A DNA stretch of 64,000 nt from Polyporus tsugae (lineage: Eukaryota > Basidiomycota > Agaricomycetes > Polyporales > Polyporaceae), in the NCBI GenBank assembly GCA_024305745.1, contig JAHRBS010000014.1, forward strand, positions 937,501 to 1,001,500, given 5' to 3'. A program made the position numbers and the translations under genes. Shown in pieces: positions 34,301 to 45,850 of this stretch (its first letter is position 1; each line of letters begins with the position of its first letter). The notes beneath the pieces are model-generated. The model was not told the DNA's origin. It did no database searches and was given only the letters and a program-made list of their open reading frames with translations.

Positions 34301-35415
34301 TTAATTCTTCTCCGAATTCAGTGTGCCATGGGACTGAGGACCGTGTGACTGTAGAATACGCTCCTCAATCCAAGTTCCGTGCAGCGTTACTCCTGAAGGA
34401 CGAGCTTCTGAAGAACGCGATCACGTCGTATCTTGGCACTGCGAGCGATTTCACAGAGACAGACTTCACGTTGGTGTTCTCGCCAGCGATCACGACGCCC
34501 AAGCACGAGGAGAGGCCCTCCAAGTTCATTGGTGAGTGACATGGGCAAATAATGTCCCGTTCACAGGAGATGAACCGTTCCCCAAACAGCTACGGTGCCT
34601 AGTATCGGCGATGTGATTGAGGCACTCGACGACCTCTCTCGCGACCTCTCGCAGGTCCTGATGCGCATCGTAGACCTCTCCGCTGAACTTGCGTCTAAGG
34701 ACCACATCAGGGTGGACAACGTCCAGGAGGTTTGTGACTTCGCCTAGTTTCTAAAACAATACGACGCTCACCCAACTTTGCTTCATTCCATCATCATTGA
34801 TTGATCGTCGATCACCCATGATGCAGATCATGCACGTCTCCGACCCCACGCTCCTCGAGAACCTCGACATGCGGCAAAAGCAGACCCTCGTCGGCCGCGA
34901 GCTCGCATCGTGGCGGACCGGCGCCAAGAGGCGTTCGCTGACCATCCTCAGTAAGTCGGGCACGTTTTGACGGGACTCCCAGCAGCCATGCACATGCTGA
35001 CGGCTGCCCCTAGACTCGCTGGAGATGCTGCTCCTGCTGCTGTGGCGGCACCTCGCGTTCTACCTGGAGGGCAAGCACATCAACAACCCGGACCTGCGGG
35101 GCGCGATCGCGCACACGATGCGCTTCGCGTCGTCGCCGGATGTGTACACGCTCAGGGCCGAGGCACAGCGCAGGCTTGTGCCGGTGCTGTCTGCGTTGGC
35201 TGCACTCGACCTCGTAAGTCCTGTTTTCGTTTTGTTCGTAGTGGCGTGTTCTGACTTCGCGCGGCGACGAACAGAGCGAGGAGACACTGGGGACGGACTG
35301 GCGGTCGTACGAGAGCTACCGGACGATCATGGCGCGCCGACTTGCGGATACGGCGGGGTTGGAGGAGGTTGAGGCTGATGCGCGCAGCGGCGATGCACCA
35401 CAAAATGGGTATTGA
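28381..35415 (+). CDS. NUP192: Nucleoporin Nup192/Nup205 (inner-ring scaffold)
   Basis: A very large alpha-solenoid subunit of the nuclear pore inner ring. ATG 28381 begins SSVSRLRAVLSSAFS; early exons are 28381-28552 and 28591-29049, and the third, 29101-33486, is a single exon of about 1460 codons. Smaller exons follow (33549-33713, 33771-33892, from 33948, and several more) to TGA at 35413-35415. Total length is roughly 2100 aa, in line with Nup192/Nup205 (about 1700-2000 aa). The protein is almost wholly helical, with family-like blocks LGANPRHPMVYYLLPTVL, FSFIGMLYTLLPPERALHFW near residue 480, and FVSFVVDNVFARIPIREYL in the middle. No FG repeats, as expected for this scaffold. Boundaries of the last exons, where introns are frequent, are approximate. 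Shares a 246-bp bidirectional promoter region with NAA30 and converges on SFT2. Confidence 0.9.
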
Positions 35416-35718
35416 GCTTAGACGTACCCACCCACTACTTACTTACTCTTGAACACGTCGTACTCTATGTCCATGGTTGTATCAGGTCTTGTTTTACGTC
35501 CACGACAGTAAAGATTGTATAATAAGTTACTATGTAGCGACCAAAGTCGACCAGGCTGCTCGCGTCCATGCTGAAGGTCGTAATCCAGAGCGTCGGCAGC
35601 AAGCACGCATGTTGAGAGATCCGGGCAAAGCGCAGTACATGTACAAGTGTGGGGCGTATAGACATAGGGGATAGGCCGGCGGACCGGCGAACGGGAATGG
35701 CGCAGCCCGGATGCAGGG

Positions 35719-36631
35719 TCAGAAGGGGAGGAGGCTTCCGGCCCCGCGGAGGGCCATCTGGCCACCGAAGCGGAGGGTTTGTGTACCTCCAGGGAAGTAT
35801 GCGAGGACATATGAGACGAGAGCGATGACCTGGAAGGGATGGTGCCGTCAATCTCACGACAAGGGAATATGAGGGGCGGGAGCAGGGGCGTACCTGAACA
35901 ATAGCACCAATGAGAGATCCAAGATATGAGTGGGCCTGAGTGTTGAGCTTAGTGTCGTTCGGGTAGGGGAGACAGACAGAGACGGCACCTACACCTAGCG
36001 CAAAGTATAGCGTAAGTCCAAGACTTGCGAGGTATGCGACAGAGAACGGTAGGCGTTCTTTCGATACGAGATGCTTGATGTGATTTATGGGGCCAATGAG
36101 GACCGAAAATCTTGGGGATAGTTAGTCGTGGCCTAAGTGTGTAGTTACGAGACTCACCCAAACATCACCAACAAACTCCCTAGACTGGGGGTAGCACGGC
36201 TGAGACATGCTGCGAACGAGCTGATAGGACAGACATGCGTACCTGAAGGCGAGGGCGAATTTGGCTGGTCGGAGCGCGATAAAAGGCACCGTCAAGAAGG
36301 CGACAAAGAAACACACTGCCGCTCCAATCAAGCATGCTCCGAACCCCAACAGCCTGTAGCCCCGTCGCAGTCATACTGTGAGCACGGAACTTGGGCTGCA
36401 GCAATAGAATACGCACCTCTCCCACCGCGACAACGCAAAGTACGCCTCCTCCTCGTTGGACCTCTCGGTCGAGCGTAATGGCACGTAGCCGTTGCCGATG
36501 GCGTTGTAGAATCGTGAGAATGGGTTTGAGCCGGTCGAGGCATTTTGTTGGGAATCGTCGTTGTTGCTCCGAGCCCAGCGGAATTGGGAGAGGTTATCGC
36601 GGAAAGACTGTTCTGTTGATTGTGCGGGCAT
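35719..36631 (-). CDS. SFT2: SFT2-family Golgi vesicle transport protein
   Basis: Small four-helix Golgi membrane protein that helps fusion of endosome-derived vesicles with the late Golgi. Six exons (36631-36417, 36353-36243, 36184-36158, 36110-35993, 35935-35894, 35829-35719) sum to 624 nt, 207 aa. After a soluble Ser/Asn-rich N-terminus of about 70 residues come four hydrophobic segments: GFGACLIGAAVCFFVAFLTV, GSLLVMFGFSVLIGPINHI with the diagnostic FGFSVLIGP-HIKHL region, VAYLASLGLTLYFALG, and LGSLIGAIVQVIALVSYVLA followed by YFPGG. The order and spacing match SFT2/SFT2D proteins. The third exon has 27 nt. The gene converges with NUP192 (303 bp between stops). Confidence 0.92.
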
Positions 36632-37160
36632 TATGGGAGCTGTCTGAAGAGCCTGAGATGATAACAAGAGGGCGGAGGAGGGGCAGAGGAGGGCAGAGAA
36701 AGGCTGAAGACAGGCACAGTCACCGTGGAGAGCAACTTAGAGACGCCGCTGATGCTTCGGCCCGCCACCGTTGGCAATTCCGCTTATGGCAAATGAAGCG
36801 CCCGCCATCTCCTCCGGCTTCATTACGTAATGTTACTTCGACCTCCACTGTGCCCTGATTCCACCCGAATTCCACCACTGCAGAGTCACGGCGTAAAACA
36901 CGTTTAGTCGAGTCTACGGTATATACCTGCGCGGGCACCGAGGCTGTTATCCCATGGGTCATGTTCAGGGACAGTAAATATAGTGATATATTAGAGGGTA
37001 TGTCTGTCTACGCAAAATAATATCCAATAACATGCTGTAGGATCCACGTGGAATGGTATCTAACGATTCATGGAGGAACACAGACCTGAAGGGTAAGCAT
37101 GTTAGAGACAGGTAGTATCATGCCCAATCCGGCCGTGATATCAATACGTACCACTGTCGC
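36632..37160. other. SFT2 upstream region / GH55 3' flank
   Basis: Contains the presumed SFT2 promoter and GH55 3' UTR. No further exon or RNA gene recognised. Confidence 0.45.
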
Positions 37161-40100
37161 TTAGGACTTGCTCCAGGAAGTCAGGGTGCTCTGGAAACCG
37201 TTCACATTCGCGCTCGCAGGAACGACGGGTTGGCCGTCGATAGAGAGCATGTTGGTGGTCCCGACGGTGGCGAGGCTGTACAAGCTCACGCTCGAATCCG
37301 AGTCGATGTTGAATATTTGGCTCTGGCAATTTGTGGTGGTCAAGCAGGCCTGTTGGTAGTTGGTGTAGAAGCTGTAAGTGCCGGCACCTATGAACGAACG
37401 CATGTGCCTGTCAGCATCTCGATGTGCTCGGAGGGGCATTGAGCCTGGAAGAGCATCCTACCGAAAATGATGATGTCGGTCGAAGATTCGATGTTGACAG
37501 CCCAAGCTGCGTTCCCGCTCGAGTGCTTAGGGTCATGGAAGGCGCTGTTCGACGCGAATGGAGCAGGGGGCGCGGGGTCCGGTTGGTAGTACGGCTGCAG
37601 CGGTGATGTTCATTAGCCAGAGGATCAGAAGCAGATCGCATTTGAGGAGCACGCACAGTCTCAGTCTGAATCAGACCCATGTAGTGATCCTTCGCCCCGA
37701 CGAGGTTGTACTGGTACAGGGCGTGGTGCTCCGCTATCATATAGATGTGGCGTTAGCCCTGCTGCCGACAAGGAGTTCCAGCGTATGAGTGACTTACACC
37801 CGGTGCCAATCAACCATACGGGACCTGCAGACTCGGAGAGAATACCGCGTCCACTGAACGCGGTAATCTGCTTCGACCCTCCGCTGTCGAGGTCGTGATC
37901 GGCCAACCAGACCCACGTACCCTACAGTGGACTGTTCAGGAATTGCTCTCCGGAGCATATGAGGGAAACACCTTACCTCGAGGTACGCGGTGGACTTCGC
38001 AGTAAGGTGAAGGCCGAGGTACGCCGCAGAGCAGGCCGCATTGACGGTGCCGTTTGCGCAGTTGGAGGTGAGCATGTTGGTCCCATCAGCTAATCGAAAA
38101 GCGCATCAGAGCGCACGCAAAGAACAGGATGCATGTTCATTGACTTACCACCGCCGAGCCGGATGTGCGAGTCCCACATCCCGGCGCCAGCCCGAGTGTT
38201 AGAATGGATGTTCCACTCAACCACGATCGCGCCGGCCGCTGCAACCCCATCAGGCTATTAGCACAATAAATTATCCAAGGCGCATATGAACGCTCACCAG
38301 GAGCCCGAGTCCCGAAGATGATGTCCGAGATCTCCACATTGCCAGTGTCGCCGGGCTTGCCAACCTGGACGACGACCTTCGGGCTCGCCTTGTTGGAAAA
38401 CGCGCTGCCCGAGCCCAAGAAGACGCTCCACGCCTCGCCCACGACCTGCGCCCCGGCCGGGATCTTGAGAGTGTTCGTGATGACGTACGTGCCGTGGTCG
38501 ACGAAGATGAGCTTGCAGCCCGCGAAATTGTCGAACACGGCCTGCAGCGCAGCAGTGTCGTCCGTCTTGCCGTCGCCCTTCGCGCCGTGGTCGCGCACGC
38601 TGACGACCTGGCTCGCCGCGAAGTTCGCGTACTGCGGGTGCGACTTGCCAAAGATGTAGCCGGTGTAGCTGAGGAGGCTGGCCGGCTTGCTTGGCGCAGC
38701 GATGTTGCCCTGAGTGAATTTGCGGGTCTTCGAGGTGCCGGTGTAGACGTTGCCCTGGCCCCAGGATTCGATCGTCATGGTACCGGAGGACCCTGCGAGG
38801 ACGGTTGCGCCGCCGGAAACTGTGACTGCCGCGGGGACATTCGTCAGGTGGATGTTGTTCAAGACGAGGGCTCCGTGGAGACTGCCGCTGGAAGCGGACG
38901 AGGAACGGACGAGGATGGGCGTATTTGAGACATGAGCGTCAATGAGAGCGATCGAGCCCGTCGTCTGTTCCATGGCAGGGTTTGGCATCAGCAACAATAA
39001 ACATATCGGAGGGCCCGGGTAGACGAATGAAGAAGGACTGACTTGGGTATCCCGTGTTATACCGCCCGTGGCGAGATCGAATGCGACCTGGCATTTGTTG
39101 ACTGGGGAAACGAAAAGGGAATCAGCGCCACTCTCCCTTCAGCACCCTCTCCAGGCCAATGTTACGCACCAGTAACGCCCTGGAAAGTCCACCCTAGAAC
39201 ACGGGTCAGTTAGCACAGATCTAGGCTTGGCACGCAGCAAGTGAACTGACCCCAATTCCAAATCGAGTAAACAGCTGCGAGAAACATACACCATGGTCAG
39301 CTACTTAGATCTGGTACAGGATCCAGTCAACTTGACAATTACCGGTGTTGCAATTGTTCATGGTCACGTTGCGGACCGTGAACTGCTGGTTACCGACCCA
39401 CATGCCATATTTACCTAATGAAAGCGGGGAAGTTAGAAACCCGGTTAGCTCCTTTGATAAGTGCATTACCTCCGTTGAAGATCATGTCTTAAAGACGATA
39501 GTGAGTACGCATTTAAAGGTACAGCCTAGACTAAAGTGCTTACCGCCCATAAAACCGCCAGAGCCGTTCTCCATCCAGATGCCTATAAGATACGTGTATC
39601 AGCGTTATAGGAGTTCATGCATCTTGTCAATAGCAAGCGAGGGAGAGAGAGAGATTACGTGAGCCAGGAACATACCTTGGTGAGCGGTGTTGGCGGCAGT
39701 GCTCATCTCGAAGACGACGTTCATGATCGAAGTCGCCTGCGAGACTTGCCAGTGGATTCCGGTCGTACTCGCAGTTGCCGGTGTCTGGGTGAGGTCGATG
39801 ACGAAGTTGCGCACGCTCCGGAAGAAGTTGTTCTGGTTCAGGTACCATTGCGCACCTCCACCACCGGGGATGTACGGATCCACGTCTGGGATGAGGCAAG
39901 GGGTCAACAGGGGAGCGTGGAGATGTGTACTGAGGATAGGATACATACCGATGACGGCCATACCAGCGAAGCCGGGAGCGGCGAGCAGCTTGGGAGGTTT
40001 GCGCGCATCGCCGATGAGGACAGTGTAGTAGTAGGCGCTGTTTCATCCAGGTACAGTTAGCCAGGCCATTGAAAACAAGCAATCCGGAGAAATGGACGTT

Positions 40101-40843
40101 TCTGCGGTGAGGAAAGGTTCTGAAAATAAAGAAGATCTCCTCAAACTTTCACACAGTGGGAGGAAAGTCCCTAGAAAGGCGCCTTTCCCCGTTCAAGGAC
40201 GGCGCCTTTTCAAAGCTTTTCCGCCTCCGCGAAAGTTGCATGGAAATGGTCTAGCTCCCAAGCCCATGCATAGATTTTCCACAAAGAAGGAACGTTGGTT
40301 TCTCCGCAGCTTAACGAACACGGAAGTAACGCACATGAGGGGTGCGGAAACCTTGTATGTGCTGTGAATATCTCAGCGTCAATAAAGTAATCTGGGACGA
40401 TGGTATAGGGAACAGAGCGTACCCGGCAGGGAAGTAGACAACAGCGGGCTGGGTGGTAGTCGAGTCGCAACCCTGACCACACCTAGTCCCGGACGTGATG
40501 GCTTTGCTGTACGAAAGCGGAGCTGTAGGTGAGGCGGCCTGCTCGTAATCAACGATGAGACGTACTTGATTGCGGCCGTGTCATCCGTTACACCGTCACC
40601 TCGCGCGCCGAAGTCTTTGACGTTTCGGAAGACCTGGTAACTGGAAGGGTTTGCGTTGAATGCAGCGAGACCCTGATGCTTGATGCTCTGCAACCAGTAG
40701 GGGTCGCCAGCGGCCGCCGTACCGGTAACACCAGTGGTAGAGCAACTCTGGGCTGCAACAGCGTAGTCCGCGAACGCACCAGGAACAGAGACTGTCAGAG
40801 ACGCTGCCGCCACGAGAAGGGAGAAAAAGCCAAAGGTCCGCAT
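37161..40843 (-). CDS. Secreted GH55 exo-beta-1,3-glucanase
   Basis: Cleaves beta-1,3-glucan (fungal walls, laminarin) from the non-reducing end, outside the cell. ATG 40843 starts a clear signal peptide (MRTFGFFSLLVAAASLTVSV, ending near Ala-Phe-Ala). The two pectate-lyase-like beta-helix domains characteristic of GH55 are visible. The first has VKDFGARGDGVTDDTAAIK, YYYTVLIGDARKPPKLLAAP and RNFVIDLTQTPA. The second has VVSVRDHGAKGDGKTDDTAA, VFDNFAGCKLIFVDHGTYVI and IFGTRAPG. Near the end WLIGTG joins EHHALYQYN across an intron; the Glu there lies in the block I associate with the family's catalytic acid. The frame ends at TAA 37161. More than twelve introns are needed, nearly all 50-70 nt. 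One, near 40038-40398, is about 360 nt, and the strand 'GTYLxSxPI' expected there is only weakly represented (PAGYALFPIP), so exon limits in that spot are uncertain. Otherwise it looks intact. Confidence 0.88.
40174..40187. repeat. Palindrome in the enlarged GH55 intron
   Basis: GAAAGGCGCCTTTC is a perfect 14-bp palindrome. A second GGCGCC-centred copy follows at 40201-40211. The intron around it also has a weaker inverted pair near 40090-40110 and 40290-40310. Confidence 0.6.
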
Positions 40844-40907
40844 TGCGGGAGGGTGATGGCGGCACGACAGCGTTTGTGAGGGAGACCAGAAGGCCGAGGG
40901 AGGGGCA

Positions 40908-40913
40908 TATATA
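40908..40913 (-). promoter_or_regulatory. TATA box candidate of the GH55 gene
   Basis: TATATA about 65-70 bp upstream of ATG 40843. Confidence 0.45.
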
Positions 40914-41869
40914 CATCACGGAGGTGCATGAGGGTACGGCGAAGGGGCGGGGACCACATGTCTCACACAGATGAAAAGTGAGGTCAAGTGTGGCACCGCA
41001 ATGCGGAACTACCGACAGACGGAGATGCACCCGAAGGAGGCTCACAGGTGCTTGGGTACAGGTTCGCTGCCAAACCATAGCTTAGTACCTGAGAGCCGAT
41101 CCGCGCGTTGCCACTTGTATCATATGTAGGCTTGCCAGTGAGCATAGGATTGGCCCTGATTGCCTGAGGTAAGGCACGGTGCATCAAGCTGCCATATGTG
41201 TGCATCAGCGAAGGGTCTCACCTGGAAACGGACTGCGTGTTGCAGTTGAAGTCAAGAGACATACCCTGACCACACTGTCCCCCGTCAAAGCGCGACAGTG
41301 CCACAAGACACTCACACAGCGGCCCATGCTATGACCACTCCAGCAGCCATCCGCAGCTCCCACTTCGACATCCGGAATCCCACACCTGGCCATGCTGAAC
41401 TTGATCGCACTTACCGTTTATCAGTCTCACTCGTAAGTAACATACTTATGATATCCTTGATCTCTAGGTGATGTCATTTAGCCGCTCCACAAGCACACTT
41501 GTCCCATGATTGGACCATCGCGTTGACTGTCTGTTTGACTACTCGCAGTCCGCTGCTTGTCTACAGTTTTCCCGAGATATCGCAGCTTGTACCCTGGAGA
41601 GCTGATTTCCCGAGAACACGCAACGCGGACTCGCTTCGCACCTGACACTCACATCCCCTCGTCCACGCGACACATGGCGTTCTGTTACGAGTCCGACACT
41701 TACGCGCTCCCTTGGCGTACGTTGCAGCATACCATGTGGCCACAAAATTGATCTGCCGCAGCACTTCGTGACGGAACCGAGATCAGCCGTGGTAGTTACT
41801 GTGTGGGATCATATAGAAATAGATCGACTGTCATCTATGTAGCATATCGGGATACTTATGGGCGGCTAC
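40914..41869. other. Intergenic stretch with one weak exon candidate
   Basis: GH55 upstream region. On the minus strand around 41220-41370 two short segments separated by a clean GTGAGT...CAG intron encode a hydrophobic N-terminus (MSKWELRMAAGVVIAWAAV). I cannot extend it into a protein or match it to a family, so no gene is called. Confidence 0.35.
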
Positions 41870-43450
41870 GGAGACTACGTGCGGCCGGGGCTCGTCACCC
41901 TCGGGGGGAGCGTCATGTCAGTCATGGGCACCTGGTCCACTTAAGTGCTCGGCCGGATACTTACTGCGTGATGGGAAGGCGTCCTGCGGGCGCCGCTTTG
42001 CCCGTGAGGAGGTCCAAGAGGGCCATGCCGCCGCTGTGCCCAGAGGTTGCGTTCATCTGTTACAATCAGGGTAACTATGAGTAACTACGCTGGAAGATAT
42101 GGGGGCAGGAACAGATTTAGAGATTCGAAACGACGTACCCCGCGATTGACCTTCAAGCTTCAGCACCGACTGGTCCACCTGCCCCGCACCTGCCCACCCC
42201 CGAACGGCGCGACAACCAGGGGCTTGCCCACATCCGCGAGCTGCGCCACCAGATCCAGCTGGTTTCTGGGCCAACTGACAGTCACCCTGTCCAACCCTTC
42301 GGCCTCGACCGTCTCGTCCAGACCCGCGAAGATCACCGCCTCCACACGCTGTGCCGCCGCGCGGGTCAATCAACGCGATCTTGCGCGGATCGTTCGCGAG
42401 CAGGAGCGTGCTGTCGTTCTTGAGAAGAAACACGCCCTCGACGGCGACTGTGACCGCGAGCTGCTGCGCCTCTGGCGTGCTGACGTCGGACCACTCAAGC
42501 TGGCGGTACGGCTGCGAGTCTGTCGGGTCGAAGTATCCGAGTCTGCGATCGACGTATTTAGGCTACTATGCTTGCGTCTGTAACAAAAGACAGACAGTGC
42601 ACCTGACGAGAGAAGCGTATCGACACGGCGTTGAAGGGCCTGTGCTCGAGGTCGTAGGCGGCGTAGTGCTTGCAGTCGGCGGCGACCTTGAAGCAGGGCT
42701 TGGGATCCACGCCGCCCTGGAGCCCGACGATGAGGGTGTAGACGCAGTTCTGGAGATGGTGGGGGTCTTCTCCGGACCGCGACCCCAGCAAGGATCTTTA
42801 AACGCTGGATACCGTAGACCAAGTGTTAACGCTGGATTGAATGACGTCAGGAAAGTACTTACGATTGATTTTCGGTGTCCACTACTTAATCAAGTCCCCC
42901 CCCGACCAGCGTTGTTGTTGAACGCGCGACCCTCAGTGCTCACAACGGAAATCAATGCTTGGACAAGGGGATCGTCGAAGGCAGCGCCCATAAGGATGGG
43001 CCGGGGGAAGGACGTGGCATATAGCTGACGTTGCTGGACAATTCAAAGTTGACTCCGGGGTTCTGAGCAAGCCTGTGCTAGAATAAATGTACGGGATAAG
43101 CCAAGGATAGGCCGGCGTATCTTCAAGTGAGAAAACGGGACCCACAAGAGTCAAGAAAGACCCTCCGACCACCAGTTGTAAGCGAGACGCCCCAGGCGGG
43201 GAACACCCGGCGAAGCGTTGACCAGGTTAGCGAGGAGCTCGACGTCAGTCCAGATATCTAAGTTACCAGGGCAGTAGTAGCACGAGTGATTGCGTCCTTG
43301 GAGGTGTCGCAGACAGTGTTGTTGGCGAGCGGACCGTTGGCGCAGTCTGGGAAGGCGGTATCCGAAGACGGACGAAATGGCAACTGCAGCAACGATCAGA
43401 AGCGCAGTTGGAGACCTTGAGCCATCGAGCCATCGAGCGAGTCAAAAGTC
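41870..43450 (-). pseudogene. GH3 beta-xylosidase pseudogene, copy 2
   Basis: Same family as the relic at 12-15 kb but on the opposite strand. Reading from 43450 downwards: FPDCANGPLANNTVCDTSKD (N-terminal beta-xylosidase motif), a frame with GVPRLG and TYNWWSEG-like remnants near 43170, MGAAFDDPLVQALISVVSTE with GRAFNN (about 42950), then GGVDPKPCFKVAADCKHYAA (about 42690). The sequence then jumps from AAYDLE to a block (RRVDTLLSS) that in copy 1 lies some 140 residues later. It goes on with LEWSDVSTPEAQQLAVTVAV, LLKNDSTLLLANDPRKIALI and ETVEAEGLDRVTV (42320-42500), and NATSGHSGG-LLDLLTG near 42040, where similarity fades. The deletion removes the catalytic Asp nucleophile region, and several frame changes are present. 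Intron positions shared with copy 1 show they are true gene duplicates, not retrocopies. Confidence 0.88.
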
Positions 43451-44329
43451 GATTCCGAATACCATGAACTCATACTCTTAATTGAAGTCATCCCGGTCGG
43501 TCCATTGTTACGACGTAGCTCCTTGAGTTAACGTAGGCATGCTTAAGTATCCGCAAGGCGCAGTGGAGCGGCGGGCCATACGAACGTCAAGCGAAGGTGT
43601 CAGCGAGGTCATTTGGACTCCGAGTCGACAAGAAGCACAACCATGCGTAGTGCATGCATCACGGTGGTGCAGTGAAGCCAGCCTGACTGTGGGTGTGACA
43701 ATATGTCACGATCCATCAACTTCCGTGATATGCCGTCACGATCTGCCTTGTTGAGCACAATTCGACAGTCGCCGAGACCCACTGACTTCGTTGGCTCTCT
43801 GGGCCTCCATCCATGCCACAGCCGCCTCGCTATCATCTGCGTACTTAGACAAACCATTCTAGGATGCATATAACTCAACGCGGAGCAAGGAAGTAAGTCC
43901 AATTCCGAACGCCGCTTCATTCAAGTTTGAAGAACAAGGGGCGGTAGGCTCATCTTCCGATTTTTCGTCCCCGCTGTCCGCTCCCATGACCCATTCTGTC
44001 CGGGGTTCGCGCCGTTGCTTCACTGTGACTGACTGATATTCTGTTGGTCACCCTCGGTGTCCGGTCCATGGTTCAAGTCGCTCGACGCTCATAACCTTGG
44101 TCTTCCGATTGCGAGTCTTCGACGATAGGACATCGCACTCATCCGTTCATAAAAGCGGATTCGGGCGAGGGCTATCTCAGCGTCGACGGTAACGAGAATG
44201 ACCGCAACAGCCTGACGCCATGGGTCAATGGGGACGACCTCACCAATGCCGTCGTCGCGGTGAATTCGAACACGGTCGTTGTCGTATCTTCGAGTCTTGC
44301 ATCGAGAATCCAAAATTTACCGTTCTCCT
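43451..44329. other. Gene-free stretch between two pseudogenes
   Basis: No supported gene. A minus-strand frame at 43609-43920 has no recognisable family. Probably flanking debris of the GH3 and DUF6534-type relics. Confidence 0.4.
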
Positions 44330-45850
44330 TTGGGCTGGCATTACCGGATTAGGGGGTGCACTGACTTTGTGGGCCGACACACTTCCACAAAGAGAGTCAG
44401 CACTCGGTCCCATGAGGTGAATCACGAGAGCCCAACCTGGTTATGAGTCCTGGCGACAGACATGGAGAGTTGAGTATTACAATAGAGCAGCAATCTGGGA
44501 TCCGATCGACAAATACCTGCAATCAGTGTGTACAGGATCAGCGTGCCCATCACCGAGTCCGTACTGGGGCCGCGACATGAGACCACCGGCGTAGGTACAC
44601 CTGAGCTTGAACCTCACCGTTTCACACCACTACGGTTCTGACGCAAGGCGGTGATTAGGATGGTGGTACCGGTGAAGATCATGTCCGCGCATAGGCCAAA
44701 ACCCAACCCGCACGATATCAGCCACTAATTGACAACTATATATATTAAGACCCACACAGTAAGGCATGGAAATAACTGTGATATTACCTGCTCTCTCCCC
44801 ATAAATTCACTTTGTAAACCTTTTGGAATCTCGTGGTACCTAACGGGAGGGGTTTGCGAGAGTTGATAATGATACAAGATGGATGCCCGGGAAGAACAAA
44901 CCCGACTATTGTCGATGCTAGTCCAGCGCTGTTAGTCAGTTACTCTACACGACTACAGAGATCGGGTTCAGCCCTGCCTATAGAAAACGCTGGATGTACC
45001 CGTACACAACATAAGTACCAATGAAGTGGTAGATAGAAAGTTGTCGGGGAAGACTTACCGATGGCCGCGACTAGGAAAGTCACCTTTAGACCGCCTCATT
45101 AGAAAAGTACCCGCCATCCCCTATAGCTAGTATGTATGTCATTACCGTGAGCAACACAAGCATTCTATAGCGGCCCCCGACTATGTGCGCACTTAGTATG
45201 AATGAAAGCGTCATATATCATTCAATCTTCCACTTACAGATGTAGGCTCGGGCGAGCAAAGAACCTATATGATATCATCAGCAAGACCCCTTGTAATACA
45301 ATCGGCACATTGTCAAGGTATGAACACTTACACATGCGATGTACCGACGGTCAAGCCCTAGTTCAGTGATGAGTAAGTCGGCGTTTTGTGACGCTTGGGA
45401 CGAGCGAAAATGGCATAACACACAGTCAACGGGGGGACTACCTACGAACGGCTACGTTAAGACGATCCCCATCGGACCATGAAACAGACAACGTATCGCG
45501 GTGGGGCTGCAATGCAAAAATGTGAGACAATTGTAATGAATCCCGACTGGGAAGAAAGGTGAGTAAATATGACACTCACCGTGCGGCATAAGTGTCGAAG
45601 CACATCGGGCTGGAAGTATCCCGAGACGAGGTAATAATAACTGATGACGATTGGATCATCAACTTCGAAAGGTCAAAACATGGACTCACCACATATAGCA
45701 GCTCACGCGTACAGCCATGTGGGTCGTTTCAAGGATGGCGGCCTGAGGGATATCAGTTGGGGAGCGTTGGGGGGGAGGTGATAAGAGGGACTCACACTGT
45801 CAGATACACCTGCCAACGTGTTCCGTCTGAGATTCCTTATGCCTGCCGCA
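44330..45850 (-). pseudogene. Decayed DUF6534/DUF6533-type multi-spanning membrane protein gene
   Basis: Agaricomycetes carry many of these seven-helix-like membrane proteins of unknown role. Exons found on the minus strand: GISDGTRWQVYLT (about 45800-45845), then AAILETTHMAVRVSCYM (first base 45742), joining in frame to CYYYLVSGYFQPDVLRHLCR (about 45590-45650). Next are a short FFAR... exon near 45260, a GGRYRMLVLLTVMTYILAIG segment (about 45150-45190), and, after an unusually long gap, GLGFGLCADMIFTGTTILIT with ALRQNRSGVKR (44620-44730), joined to TDSVMGTLILYTLIAGLITR (about 44450-44570). Order and spacing match the family (YYYLVTNY..., ...RTDSMINxLILYTINTGLLT). An extra base in the FFAR exon, stops near 45110-45130 and loss of a clean C-terminus suggest a pseudogene. 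The N-terminal exons upstream of 45850 were not found. It was recognised from the row of donor signals 100-150 bp apart. Confidence 0.6.

Noticed and set aside
41255..41290. CBM1-like cysteine pattern (QCGQGM) on the minus strand
   Set aside because: Later cysteines and aromatic residues of a cellulose-binding module are missing.
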